Shown: positions 1 to 7,198, numbered from the stretch's first letter. The stretch is DNA of 10,680 bases from CSBr16-57R1 sp041163265 (GCA_041163265.1 JBEARL010000045.1:1-10680); one strand, 5' to 3'. A program made the numbers and translations. The notes: a model not told the origin generated them from the sequence alone.

Positions 1-106
1 CCTCGACGCCGCCGAGCGCGACGGACGCGGCGGGGCGTCGGACCGGCGCGAGCGAGGCGCCGCACCGCTCGCACGCGACCACGTCCCGGTCGCGAGCGCC
101 GGTCAC
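1..106 (-). CDS. Possible zinc-ribbon protein, N-terminal fragment
   Basis: A minus-strand reading frame starts with GTG at 106-104, overlapping the TGA stop (105-103) of the DUF2510 gene in a GTGA arrangement, and runs off the window edge after 35 codons. The visible protein has a CERCG motif at about residues 12-16, one half of a possible zinc-ribbon knuckle, followed by an alanine/valine-rich stretch. The second cysteine pair, if there is one, lies outside the window. The 4-base overlap and matching codon bias favour a real gene translationally coupled to its upstream neighbour. An internal GTG at 82 is an alternative start. Function cannot be assigned; a small regulatory or membrane-associated zinc-ribbon protein is only a guess. 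Confidence 0.42.
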   Translation of the reverse strand, partial: MTGARDRDVVACERCGASLAPVRRPAASVALGGVE

Positions 107-645
107 GCGCCGCGGCGGTCGAACGCCGCGAGGAGGTCCTCGGTCAGGCGCCGCTCGCAGACGTCCTGGGGTGCCTCATCGAGACAGGCGACGTAGGTGC
201 GGGCGGCGTCACCGAGCCGGCCCCCCGTCCCGTCCGCGAGCAGCAGCACGGCGAACCAGGTCGTCGCGACCGCGGTCAGGCCCCCGAGCAGCGCGGCGCC
301 CAGACCTGCGGCGGCCATCCCGCGGCCGCGTCCGCGTCGCGTCGTGCGCCGCAGGCCGAGCACGGCCAGCCCGACGCCGACGACGGCCACGCCCAGCCCC
401 AGGAACGGCACCCAGCCGAGGAGCGCGGCCGCGATCCCCACCACGAGGGCGGCCACGGCGACGCCGGGGGCGGGCGCAGCGGCCGCGCCGGTGCGCACGC
501 CCTCCGACGGGGACGGTGCGGCGGGGAGCGGGTCGATGGCGGCGACGCCGGCGTCGGCGACGTGGGCCGTCCACTCGGCGCCGTCCCACCAGCGGTGGTC
601 GTGGCGACCGGTCGGGTCGGGGTACCAGGCGGGGGGGAACCGCAT
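103..645 (-). CDS. DUF2510 domain membrane protein
   Basis: This 180-residue protein begins with a DUF2510 domain (about residues 5-29), recognisable by the GWYPDP-like motif (here AWYPDPTGRH) and the downstream WWDGAEWT. This short tryptophan-rich module is common at the N-terminus of actinobacterial membrane proteins. A proline/alanine-rich linker (about 36-60) leads to three hydrophobic segments (about 62-78, 82-98 and 112-137), with an Arg-rich loop at 99-109 that should be cytoplasmic. The C-terminal tail (about 140-180) would then lie outside the membrane and carries two cysteines (154 and 163) that could form a disulfide. The ATG at 645 is chosen because a GGAG sits five bases upstream; longer forms of the frame run antisense into hisI. 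It diverges from the hisI-trp operon. The role is unknown; the proximity to trp genes does not by itself imply a role in tryptophan synthesis. Confidence 0.82.
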   Translation of the reverse strand: MRFPPAWYPDPTGRHDHRWWDGAEWTAHVADAGVAAIDPLPAAPSPSEGVRTGAAAAPAPGVAVAALVVGIAAALLGWVPFLGLGVAVVGVGLAVLGLRRTTRRGRGRGMAAAGLGAALLGGLTAVATTWFAVLLLADGTGGRLGDAARTYVACLDEAPQDVCERRLTEDLLAAFDRRGA

Positions 646-678
646 CGCTGCTCCGGCCGACGTCTCGGGGGGCGCGGG

Positions 679-684
679 ACGGTA
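679..684 (-). promoter_or_regulatory. Candidate -10 for the DUF2510 gene
   Basis: On the minus strand the hexamer TACCGT fits the TANNNT actinobacterial -10 pattern and lies about 33 bases upstream of the ATG at 645, which would give a leader of roughly 25 bases. No convincing -35 is visible. Confidence 0.28.
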
Positions 685-703
685 TCGCCGGTGGGCCCGT
701 CGG

Positions 704-709
704 TAGGCT
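704..709 (+). promoter_or_regulatory. Candidate -10 for the hisI-trp operon
   Basis: TAGGCT fits TANNNT and is one of very few A/T-containing hexamers in this GC-rich gap. It lies 8 bases before an ATG at 718 (in frame with hisI) and 47 bases before the preferred GTG start at 757. The same hexamer recurs in front of polA at 9753. No good -35 is seen. Confidence 0.4.
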
Positions 710-720
710 CGCCGGCGATG

Positions 721-738
721 CGGCGGGGCCTGCCGCCG
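721..738 (+). promoter_or_regulatory. Leader hairpin before hisI
   Basis: CGGCGG (721-726) can pair with CCGCCG (733-738) around a six-base loop, between the candidate -10 and the ribosome binding site at 746-754. If translation starts at GTG 757 it is a leader hairpin; if it starts at ATG 718 it is coding. No run of U follows, so it is not a classical terminator. It may influence translation initiation, but short GC hairpins are common by chance in such DNA. Confidence 0.25.
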
Positions 739-756
739 ACCCCGCGAGGGGGGGCC

Positions 757-1167
757 GTGACCACGCCGACGACCTCCGACGCCTCCGACGCGGTCCCCGC
801 GGCGGCGGTCGATCCCGCGGTCCTCCGGTTCGGGCCGGACGGCCTGATCCCCGCGGTCGTGCGCGACGTCGCGGGCGACGTCCTGATGCTGGCCTACATG
901 GACCGCGAAGCGCTGGCGCGGACGCTGGCCGACGGCACGACGGTGTTCTTCAGCCGTTCGCGGCGCGAACTGTGGCCGAAGGGTGCGACGTCCGGCCACG
1001 TCCAGCGCGTCGTGGCCGTCGCGACGGACTGCGACGCCGACGCGCTCCTCGTGACCGTCGAGCAGACCGGCGTCGCCTGCCACACGGGGGAGCGGTCCTG
1101 CTTCCACCGTCCGCTCGTCCCGGACCCGGCCGGCGCCGCCGGGTCCGACGCGGGGCGGGGCCGGTGA
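757..1167 (+). CDS. hisI: Phosphoribosyl-AMP cyclohydrolase
   Basis: HisI opens the purine ring of phosphoribosyl-AMP, the third step of histidine biosynthesis, as a cytosolic zinc/magnesium homodimer. The 136-residue product shows the family core: LMLAYMDREAL (43-53), FFSRSRRELWPKGATSGH (64-81), the Mg-binding DCDAD (91-95), and cysteines 92, 108 and 115, the last two within GVACHTGERSCF. It is a cyclohydrolase-only protein with no fused HisE domain. GTG 757 is preferred because GAGGGGGGG (746-754) sits just upstream and because homologues carry only a short N-terminal extension. The in-frame ATG at 718 would add 13 residues and could be read as a nearly leaderless start. Its stop overlaps the trpE start by 4 bases, making it the first gene of a mixed histidine/tryptophan operon, as in mycobacteria where hisI also precedes trpE. 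Confidence 0.95.
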   Translation: MTTPTTSDASDAVPAAAVDPAVLRFGPDGLIPAVVRDVAGDVLMLAYMDREALARTLADGTTVFFSRSRRELWPKGATSGHVQRVVAVATDCDADALLVTVEQTGVACHTGERSCFHRPLVPDPAGAAGSDAGRGR

Positions 1168-2711
1168 CCGCCGCCGCCCCCGCCGGGGCCCTCGGCGTCC
1201 CCGTCGCGCCCGACCTCGACGCGTTCCTCGCGGCCGCACGCGGGCACGGCGTCGTCCCCGTCCTGCGGCGGGTCCTCGGGGACCTCGACACGCCGCTCGC
1301 CGTGTACGACCGGCTCCGCGGCGACGGACCCAGCTTCCTGCTCGAATCGGCCGAGCACGGCGAACGCTGGGGGCGGCACTCCTTCGTCGGCGTCGATCCG
1401 TTCCTCGTGGTCCGCGCCCGGGGCGGTCGAGCGGTCGTCGAGGGCGAGGTCCCCGCCGGCACGCCGGAGGGCGCCGGCGTCCTCGCGACGCTCGAGCACC
1501 TCCTCGGCGTCCTGTCGGCCCCGCGGGTCGAGGGCGTGCCGCTCCACGGCGGGGCCGTCGGGTACCTCGGCTACGACGTCGTCCGCGAGGTCGAGCGGCT
1601 GCCCGCGACGGCGGTCGACGACCTGGGCCTCGACGACGCCGTGATGATGTTCCCGCGGCACGTCGTCGCGCTGGACCATCTCCGCCAGACGGTGACGGTC
1701 GTGACGAACGCGGTCGTCAACGGGCTCGACGACGACGGCCTCCGCGCGGCGCACGCCCGCGCCGTGGCCGAGAACGCGGCCGTCGTCGAGCGGCTGGCGG
1801 CGCCCCGTCCCCCCCGTCCGGCCGTGCCGCCGCCGGCGCCGGTCGCCGCCGAGGACCTGCCCCGCGCGACGTCCTCCATGCCGGACGGTGCGTACGTCGC
1901 GGCGGTCGAGCGCATCCAGGAGCACGTCCGCGCCGGCGACACGTTCCAGACCGTGCTGAGCCAGCGCCTGTCGGTCACGACGGACGTCGACCCGCTCGAC
2001 CTCTACCGGGTGCTCCGCGTCATCAACCCCTCGCCGTACCTGTTCCTGCTCGACACCGGTGCCGCGCACGTCGTCGGCTCGTCCCCCGAGGCCCTCGTGC
2101 AGGTCCAGGGTCGGCGGGTCGTCACCTGGCCGATCGCCGGCACCCGCCGACGCGGCGCGGATCCCGAGGAGGACCGGGAGCTCGCCGACGAGCTGCTCGT
2201 CGACGCGAAGGAGCGCGCGGAGCACGTGATGCTCGTCGACCTCGCGCGCAACGACCTCGGCCGGGTCTGCGCCCCGGGGACGGTGCAGGTCGACCAGCTG
2301 ATGGAGGTCGAGCGGTACAGCCACGTCATGCATCTGGTCAGCGCGGTCAGCGGGCGGCTCCGCGACGGGGTCGGCGCCGTCGATGTGCTGCGGGCCGCGT
2401 TCCCCGCGGGCACCGTGTCCGGCGCACCGAAGGTCCGTGCGATGGAGCTGATCGACGAGCTCGAGCCGACGCGACGCGGTCCGTACGCGGGTGCGGTCGG
2501 GTACCTCGACCTCGCCGGCGACATGGACACCTGCATCACGATCCGCACCGTCGTCCTCCACGACGGCGTCGCGCACGTCCAGGCCGGCGCCGGTGTGGTC
2601 GCCGACTCGGTCCCCGTCGCCGAGGAGCGCGAGACCCGGGACAAGGCGCGGGCGATGCTGGCCGCGATCCGCGCGGCCGAGCGGCTCCGCGGCGCGGGGG
2701 ACGGAGGATGA
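1164..2711 (+). CDS. trpE: Anthranilate synthase component I
   Basis: TrpE converts chorismate to anthranilate, using ammonia delivered by the glutamine amidotransferase TrpG, at the first committed step of tryptophan synthesis. The 515-residue product has the N-terminal regulatory domain with the LLES feedback-inhibitor motif (59-62), then the chorismate-binding catalytic domain: QTVLSQR (262-268), PIAGTRRRG (323-331), ERAEHVMLVDLARNDLGRV (350-368), AGTVSGAPK (415-423) and GAGVVADSVPVAEERET (475-491). No TrpG domain is fused, and no trpG is present in the window, so the amidotransferase must be encoded elsewhere. The GTG at 1164 overlaps the hisI stop (GTGA); the open frame extends much further upstream but there runs out of frame with hisI and the antisense gene. 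It could be confused with PabB, but the LLES motif and the trp context favour TrpE. Confidence 0.95.
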   Translation: MTAAAPAGALGVPVAPDLDAFLAAARGHGVVPVLRRVLGDLDTPLAVYDRLRGDGPSFLLESAEHGERWGRHSFVGVDPFLVVRARGGRAVVEGEVPAGTPEGAGVLATLEHLLGVLSAPRVEGVPLHGGAVGYLGYDVVREVERLPATAVDDLGLDDAVMMFPRHVVALDHLRQTVTVVTNAVVNGLDDDGLRAAHARAVAENAAVVERLAAPRPPRPAVPPPAPVAAEDLPRATSSMPDGAYVAAVERIQEHVRAGDTFQTVLSQRLSVTTDVDPLDLYRVLRVINPSPYLFLLDTGAAHVVGSSPEALVQVQGRRVVTWPIAGTRRRGADPEEDRELADELLVDAKERAEHVMLVDLARNDLGRVCAPGTVQVDQLMEVERYSHVMHLVSAVSGRLRDGVGAVDVLRAAFPAGTVSGAPKVRAMELIDELEPTRRGPYAGAVGYLDLAGDMDTCITIRTVVLHDGVAHVQAGAGVVADSVPVAEERETRDKARAMLAAIRAAERLRGAGDGG

Positions 2712-3531
2712 CGCCCGCACCCGTCCCCGACGTTCTCGCGCGACAGCTCGAGGACGCGCACCGGCGCGTCGCCGCGGCCGCGGAGCGCGAGCCGCTCGTG
2801 GACCTGCGGGCACGGGCGCTCGGGACGCCGGCAGGCCCGTCGCTGCGGGCGGCGCTGTCGGTGCCGGGCACGTCCGTCATCGCCGAGGTGAAGCGCGCCT
2901 CCCCGTCGCGCGGTGACCTCGCGTCGATCCCCGACCCGTTCGCCCAGGCGCGGGCCTACGTCGCGGGCGGTGCGGCCGCGGTCTCGGTGCTGACCGCACC
3001 GCGGGGGTTCGGCGGGTCGCTCGAGGATCTCGCCGCCGTCGCCGCCATCGGGGTGCCGACGCTGCGCAAGGACTTCGTCGTGGACGAGCGCCAGGTCTGG
3101 GAGGCCCGCGCGGTCGGCGCCTCGGCGGTCCTGCTGATCGCGATGGCGCTCGGGGACGACGAGCTGCGCGCGCTCACGGCGGTGGCGACCGAGGCGGACC
3201 TCGACGTGCTCCTCGAGGTCCACGACGCCGAGGAGATGGCCCGCGCGGCGGCGCTCGGTGCCGACCTGGTCGGGGTGAACGTCCGCGACCTGCGCGACTT
3301 CTCCGTCGAGCGGGCGCGGTTCGGGCCGCTCGCCGCCCTCCGCCCGTCCGGGGCCCTCCTGGTCGCCGAATCAGGGGTCCGGGGTCCCGAGGACGTGGCC
3401 GCCTACGCGGCCGCCGGGGCCGACGCGGTGCTCGTCGGCGAGCATCTGGTCCGCAGCGGCGACCCGGTCGCCGCGACGGCGGACCTCGTCGCCGCCGGTG
3501 CGGCGGTGACCGCGCACGCGGGAGGGACGGC

Positions 3532-3535
<4 letters not shown>
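2708..3535 (+). CDS. trpC: Indole-3-glycerol phosphate synthase
   Basis: TrpC closes carboxyphenylamino-deoxyribulose phosphate to indole-3-glycerol phosphate. The 275-residue (beta/alpha)8 barrel keeps the residues known as catalytic or binding in the family: E60 and K62 in AEVKRASPSRG, K121 in LRKDFVVDE, E170 in VLLEVHD, N191 in GVNVRDL, and E221-S222 in VAESGVRGPEDV. FGGSLEDL (101-108) and VLVGEHLVRSGDP (241-253) are also typical. It is a monofunctional enzyme with no TrpF domain. The ATG overlaps the trpE stop (ATGA); GGAGG directly abuts the start, and the GGGGGA just before it is the better-spaced ribosome binding site. In mycobacteria a small membrane-protein gene sits between trpE and trpC; here it is absent and the genes are directly coupled. 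Confidence 0.95.
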
Positions 3536-4778
<1,243 letters not shown>

Positions 4779-4782
<4 letters not shown>

Positions 4783-5606
4783 GCGCCCCCGCGCGCGGCC
4801 CGGCCGCGATCGCCGCGGCCATGGAACGCGCCCGTGACGAGGGCCGTGCCGCTCTGATCGCGTACCTCACCGCCGGGTACCCCGATCCCGCGACGTCCCG
4901 CGCCTGTCTCGAGGCGGCCGTGGCCGGCGGCGCGGACGTCGTCGAGGTCGGGCTGCCGTTCTCGGACCCGATCATGGACGGTCCCACCATCCAGGCCGCG
5001 AACCAGGTGGTGCTCGACGCCGGCGTCCGCCTCGACGAGCAGCTCGCCATCGCCCGTGACGCGCTCGCCGGCACCGGGGTGCCCGGCGTCGCGATGACCT
5101 ACACGACGGTCGCGGACACGCGCGGCTGGGAGCGGTTCGCCGCGGACTGCGCGGCGGCGGGCCTCGACGGCGCGATCCTGCCGGACCTGCCGGTGCCCGA
5201 GGCCGGGCCGTGGCGCGCGGCCGCCGCCGCCCGGGACCTCGCCACCGTGTTCCTCGCCGCGTCGGTCTCGACGGACGCCCGCCTCGACGACATCGCTGCG
5301 GCCAGCGTCGGGTGGGTGTACGCGGTCGGCCTGCTCGGCGTGACGGGCGTCGACGGCGTGGACGACGCGGCGACGCGCCGGCTGGTCGAGCGCGTCCGGG
5401 CCCGGACCTCGACGCCCGTCGCGGTCGGGATCGGCGTCCGGGACGCCGCGGACGCCGCCCGGGTGGCGGCCTACGCCGACGGCGTCATCGTCGGCTCCGC
5501 CCTGCTCCGCGCGGCCGGGGACGGGGACGCGGCGGGCGCGCCGGGGCGCGTGGAGCGCCTCGTGGCCGACCTGCGCCGCGGGGTGGCCGCGGGCGGGCGT
5601 CGCTAG
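4779..5606 (+). CDS. trpA: Tryptophan synthase alpha chain
   Basis: TrpA cleaves indole-3-glycerol phosphate to indole and glyceraldehyde 3-phosphate and channels indole to TrpB. The 275-residue barrel keeps the catalytic pair E56 (VVEVGLPFSDP) and D67 (IMDGPTIQ), spaced 11 residues apart as in characterised enzymes, and shows LPDLPVPE, LGVTGV and a phosphate-binding VGIGV/VGSALL pair near the C-terminus. Some usual positions differ: MTYTTV where an asparagine normally follows the tyrosine, and LAASVSTDAR where a proline-containing (APTS-like or CPP-like) segment is expected. GTG 4779 overlaps the trpB stop (GTGA); an in-frame ATG at 4821 would start 14 residues later and still leave the core intact. 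It ends the operon; lgt, which follows trpA in mycobacteria, is absent. Confidence 0.94.
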
Positions 5607-5614
5607 CATCCCGA

Positions 5615-5669
5615 CCGGTCCGCCCCGGGCGGGCCCCGGGCGCCGCGGACGCGGTGGACCCCGGACCGG
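5615..5669 (+). terminator. GC-rich inverted repeats after trpA, possible weak terminator
   Basis: The 66-base gap between trpA and the tRNA holds CCGGTCCG (5615-5622) matched by CGGACCGG (5662-5669), an internal CCGCC/GGCGG hairpin (5620-5632) and two copies of GCCCCGGGC (5622-5630 and 5633-5641). There is no U-run. It may be a U-less terminator of the trp operon, or merely structured spacer feeding into the tRNA. Confidence 0.35.
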
Positions 5670-5672
5670 CCG

Positions 5673-5756
5673 GCCCCCGTGCTGGAACCGGCAGACAGGG
5701 CGGACTCAAAATCCGCTGCCCGCGAGGGCGTGTGGGTTCGACTCCCACCGGGGGCA
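5673..5756 (+). tRNA. tRNA-Leu (anticodon CAA)
   Basis: A class II tRNA folds cleanly. The acceptor stem GCCCCCG (5673-5679) pairs with CGGGGGC (5749-5755), followed by discriminator A. The D-arm contains CTGGAACCGGCAG. The anticodon stem GCGGA/TCCGC encloses the loop CTCAAAA, with anticodon CAA at 5707-5709. A long variable arm (GCCC-GCGA-GGGC) and the T-arm GTGGG-TTCGACT-CCCAC complete it. It reads the leucine codon TTG. The terminal CCA is not encoded. It sits between trpA and the response regulator on the same strand, and I see no clear promoter of its own, so it may be cut out of a longer transcript. Confidence 0.96.
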
Positions 5757-5799
5757 CCCCCGCGGGCCGCGGACGACGGGCCCCAGGACTGGAGCAGCG

Positions 5800-6384
5800 G
5801 TGGCCGACGGTGGTGCGACCCGCGTCCTGATCGCCGAGGACGAGGCCCTGATCCGGCTCGACCTCAAGGAGATGCTCCTCGAGGAGGGCTTCGAGGTCGT
5901 CGGCGAGGTCGCGGACGGCGCGTCGGCCGTGCGGCTGGCACGCGAGCTCCGGCCCGACCTGACCGTCCTCGACGTGAAGATGCCGGTCATGGACGGCATC
6001 GAGGCCGCCGAGGCGATCTCGAAGGAGCGCCTCAGCGCCATCCTGATCCTGACGGCGTTCAGCCAGCGGGACCTGGTCGAGCGCGCCCGGCGGGCCGGCG
6101 CGCTCGCCTACCTCGTGAAGCCGTTCCAGAAGCACGACCTCCTGCCGGCCATCGAGATCGCGACGTCGCGCTTCCGCGAGCTCAGCGGTCTCGAGGCGAC
6201 GGTCGACGACCTCCAGGGCCAGCTCGCCGCCCGCAAGGTCGTCGAGCGCGCGAAGGGACTGCTGCAGGAGCGCGAGGGCCTGAGCGAGTCCGAGGCGTTC
6301 CGCGCGCTGCAGCGCGAGGCGATGCGCCGGCGCATGACGATGGCCGCCGTCAGCGAGGAGACCATCGCCCGCCTCGGCGGCTAG
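5800..6384 (+). CDS. pdtaR: ANTAR response regulator, PdtaR-like
   Basis: A 194-residue two-domain regulator. The receiver domain (about 7-122) has the acidic pair E13/D14, phosphoacceptor D58 in VLDVKMPVMDG, T85 in ILTAFSQRDLV and K107 in YLVKPF. The C-terminal ANTAR domain (about 136-190) has the typical RKVVERAKGLLQEREGLSESEAF core and the later AMRRR segment. ANTAR proteins bind hairpin RNAs and act as antiterminators or control translation when phosphorylated. The receiver-ANTAR layout and the AEDEALIR and AFSQRDLVERAR stretches match Mycobacterium PdtaR (Rv1626), partner of the histidine kinase PdtaS, which would be encoded elsewhere. GTG 5800 is chosen because GGAG lies five bases upstream. 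It follows the tRNA by 43 bases and precedes a structured gap and an amino-acid transporter; polA lies downstream, as in mycobacteria. Confidence 0.92.
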   Translation: MADGGATRVLIAEDEALIRLDLKEMLLEEGFEVVGEVADGASAVRLARELRPDLTVLDVKMPVMDGIEAAEAISKERLSAILILTAFSQRDLVERARRAGALAYLVKPFQKHDLLPAIEIATSRFRELSGLEATVDDLQGQLAARKVVERAKGLLQEREGLSESEAFRALQREAMRRRMTMAAVSEETIARLGG

Positions 6385-6387
6385 GGT
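6382..6387 (+). promoter_or_regulatory. Candidate -10 for the binding-protein gene
   Basis: TAGGGT overlaps the stop codon of the response regulator gene and fits TANNNT. GAGACC at 6358-6363 is a poor -35 at an 18-base spacing. Transcription from here would start near 6394 and produce a leader with only the inner hairpin of the repeat at 6384-6438. The same CTAGGGTC octamer occurs before the permease gene (7261). Confidence 0.3.
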
Positions 6388-6438
6388 CCTCCCCACGACC
6401 GCGGTCGTAGCCGCGGTCGAACCGTCCCTGGAGGACCC
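6384..6438 (+). promoter_or_regulatory. Nested inverted repeat spanning the regulator-transporter gap
   Basis: Two perfect 9-base inverted repeats are nested. The outer arms are GGGTCCTCC (6384-6392) and GGAGGACCC (6430-6438); the inner arms are CGACCGCGG (6396-6404) and CCGCGGTCG (6411-6419) around a six-base loop TCGTAG. The structure fills the gap from the last base of the upstream stop codon to the base before the ATG at 6439, and the outer right arm contains the GGAGGA ribosome binding site. In a read-through transcript the site would be paired. A competing hairpin, GTCC (6424-6427) with GGAC (6433-6436), is possible. The inner part also has the DNA palindrome CGACCGCGGTCG (6396-6407) and a direct repeat of CCGCGGTCG 12 bases apart, so a protein operator is an alternative reading. 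Confidence 0.6.
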
Positions 6439-7194
6439 ATGCGCACCCGAGTCCGCGCGGCCGCGTCGGCCGCCGCCCTCAGCCTCGTGCTCGTCGCCTG
6501 CGGCGGCGACGAGGCCGCGGGCCCGCTCACCGTCTGCTCCGACATCCCCTACCCGCCGTTCGAGTTCGAGGACGCGTCCTCCGACCTCGGCTACTCGGGC
6601 TTCGACATCGAGCTGATCGCCGCGATCGGCGACGAGCTGGACCGCGAGGTCGAGATCGTCGTGACCGGCTTCGACGCCCTGACCTCGGGCACCGCCATGG
6701 CCGCCGGCACCTGCGAGCTGGCCATCTCGGCGATGACCATCACCCCGGAGCGCGACGAGCAGATCGACTTCTCGGACCCGTACTACGAGGCCGACCAGTC
6801 CCTGCTCGTGCCGAACGGCTCCGCGATCGCCTCGATCGCCGACCTCGTCGCCGGCGTGGTCGTCGGTGTCCAGACCGGGACGACCGGCGAGCTCTACGCC
6901 AACGACAACGTGCCCGGGGCCGAGATCCGCGCCTTCGAGGGCGGCGGTGACCTGCTGACGGCGCTCGCCGCCGGCCAGGTCGACGCGGTCATCCAGGACC
7001 TGCCGGTGAACGTCGAGGAGGCCGCGAAGGGCGCGACCACCGTCGTCGAGACCTACCCGACCGGTGAGTTCTACGGCATCGCGTTCGAGGAGGGCAGCGA
7101 CCTCGTCGGTCCCGTCAACGAGGCGCTGGCCGAGCTCCGCGAGGACGGCACCTACGACGCGCTGTTCCAGAAGTACTTCCCGACCGGCGGCTGA
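6439..7194 (+). CDS. Polar amino-acid ABC transporter substrate-binding lipoprotein
   Basis: A 251-residue extracytoplasmic binding protein of the family 3 (HisJ/GlnH-like) fold. The N-terminus has two Arg, a hydrophobic stretch and a lipobox LVAC with C21 as the lipidation site, so it should be anchored to the outer face of the membrane. The mature part shows DIPYPPFEFE (35-44), GFDIELI (54-60), SAMTITPERDEQIDFSDPYY with R105 placed to bind the ligand carboxylate, and VDAVIQDLPV with an aspartate placed to bind the ligand amino group. Cysteines 33 and 92 could form a disulfide. Ligand identity (for example glutamine, arginine or other polar amino acids) cannot be read from sequence. ATG 6439 follows GGAGGA (6430-6435). 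It is the first gene of the importer and is separated from the permease gene by a hairpin. Confidence 0.92.
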   Translation: MRTRVRAAASAAALSLVLVACGGDEAAGPLTVCSDIPYPPFEFEDASSDLGYSGFDIELIAAIGDELDREVEIVVTGFDALTSGTAMAAGTCELAISAMTITPERDEQIDFSDPYYEADQSLLVPNGSAIASIADLVAGVVVGVQTGTTGELYANDNVPGAEIRAFEGGGDLLTALAAGQVDAVIQDLPVNVEEAAKGATTVVETYPTGEFYGIAFEEGSDLVGPVNEALAELREDGTYDALFQKYFPTGG

Positions 7195-7198
7195 GCCG

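Noticed and set aside
646..756. Trp leader peptide or T-box attenuator upstream of the operon
   Set aside because: No short frame with consecutive Trp codons and no T-box sequence is visible. The Trp-rich peptide nearby is the DUF2510 domain on the other strand.
894..2813. Long open frame antisense to hisI and trpE (639 codons)
   Set aside because: It lies wholly opposite well-recognised genes, has an Arg/Asp/Gly-rich composition typical of shadow frames in GC-rich DNA, and shows no family motif.
5622..5641. Tandem GCCCCGGGC copies as a repeat family or operator
   Set aside because: Only two copies of a G/C-only 9-mer occur, easily expected in such DNA, and they are better seen as part of the structured gap after trpA.
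5673..5800. tRNA as an integration (att) site for a mobile element
   Set aside because: There is no integrase, no duplicated tRNA 3' end and no change of composition downstream; ordinary chromosomal genes follow directly.
5679..6410. Plus-strand frame starting inside the tRNA and overlapping the regulator
   Set aside because: Its first residues are the translation of the tRNA and the rest is a frame-shifted, Arg/Pro-rich shadow of the response regulator.
6396..6419. Canonical ANTAR dual-hexaloop RNA target
   Set aside because: The inner hairpin does have a six-base loop, but it reads TCGTAG and lacks A at position 1 and G at position 4, and no second hexaloop stem follows. The structure is reported as unusual, not as a confirmed ANTAR site.
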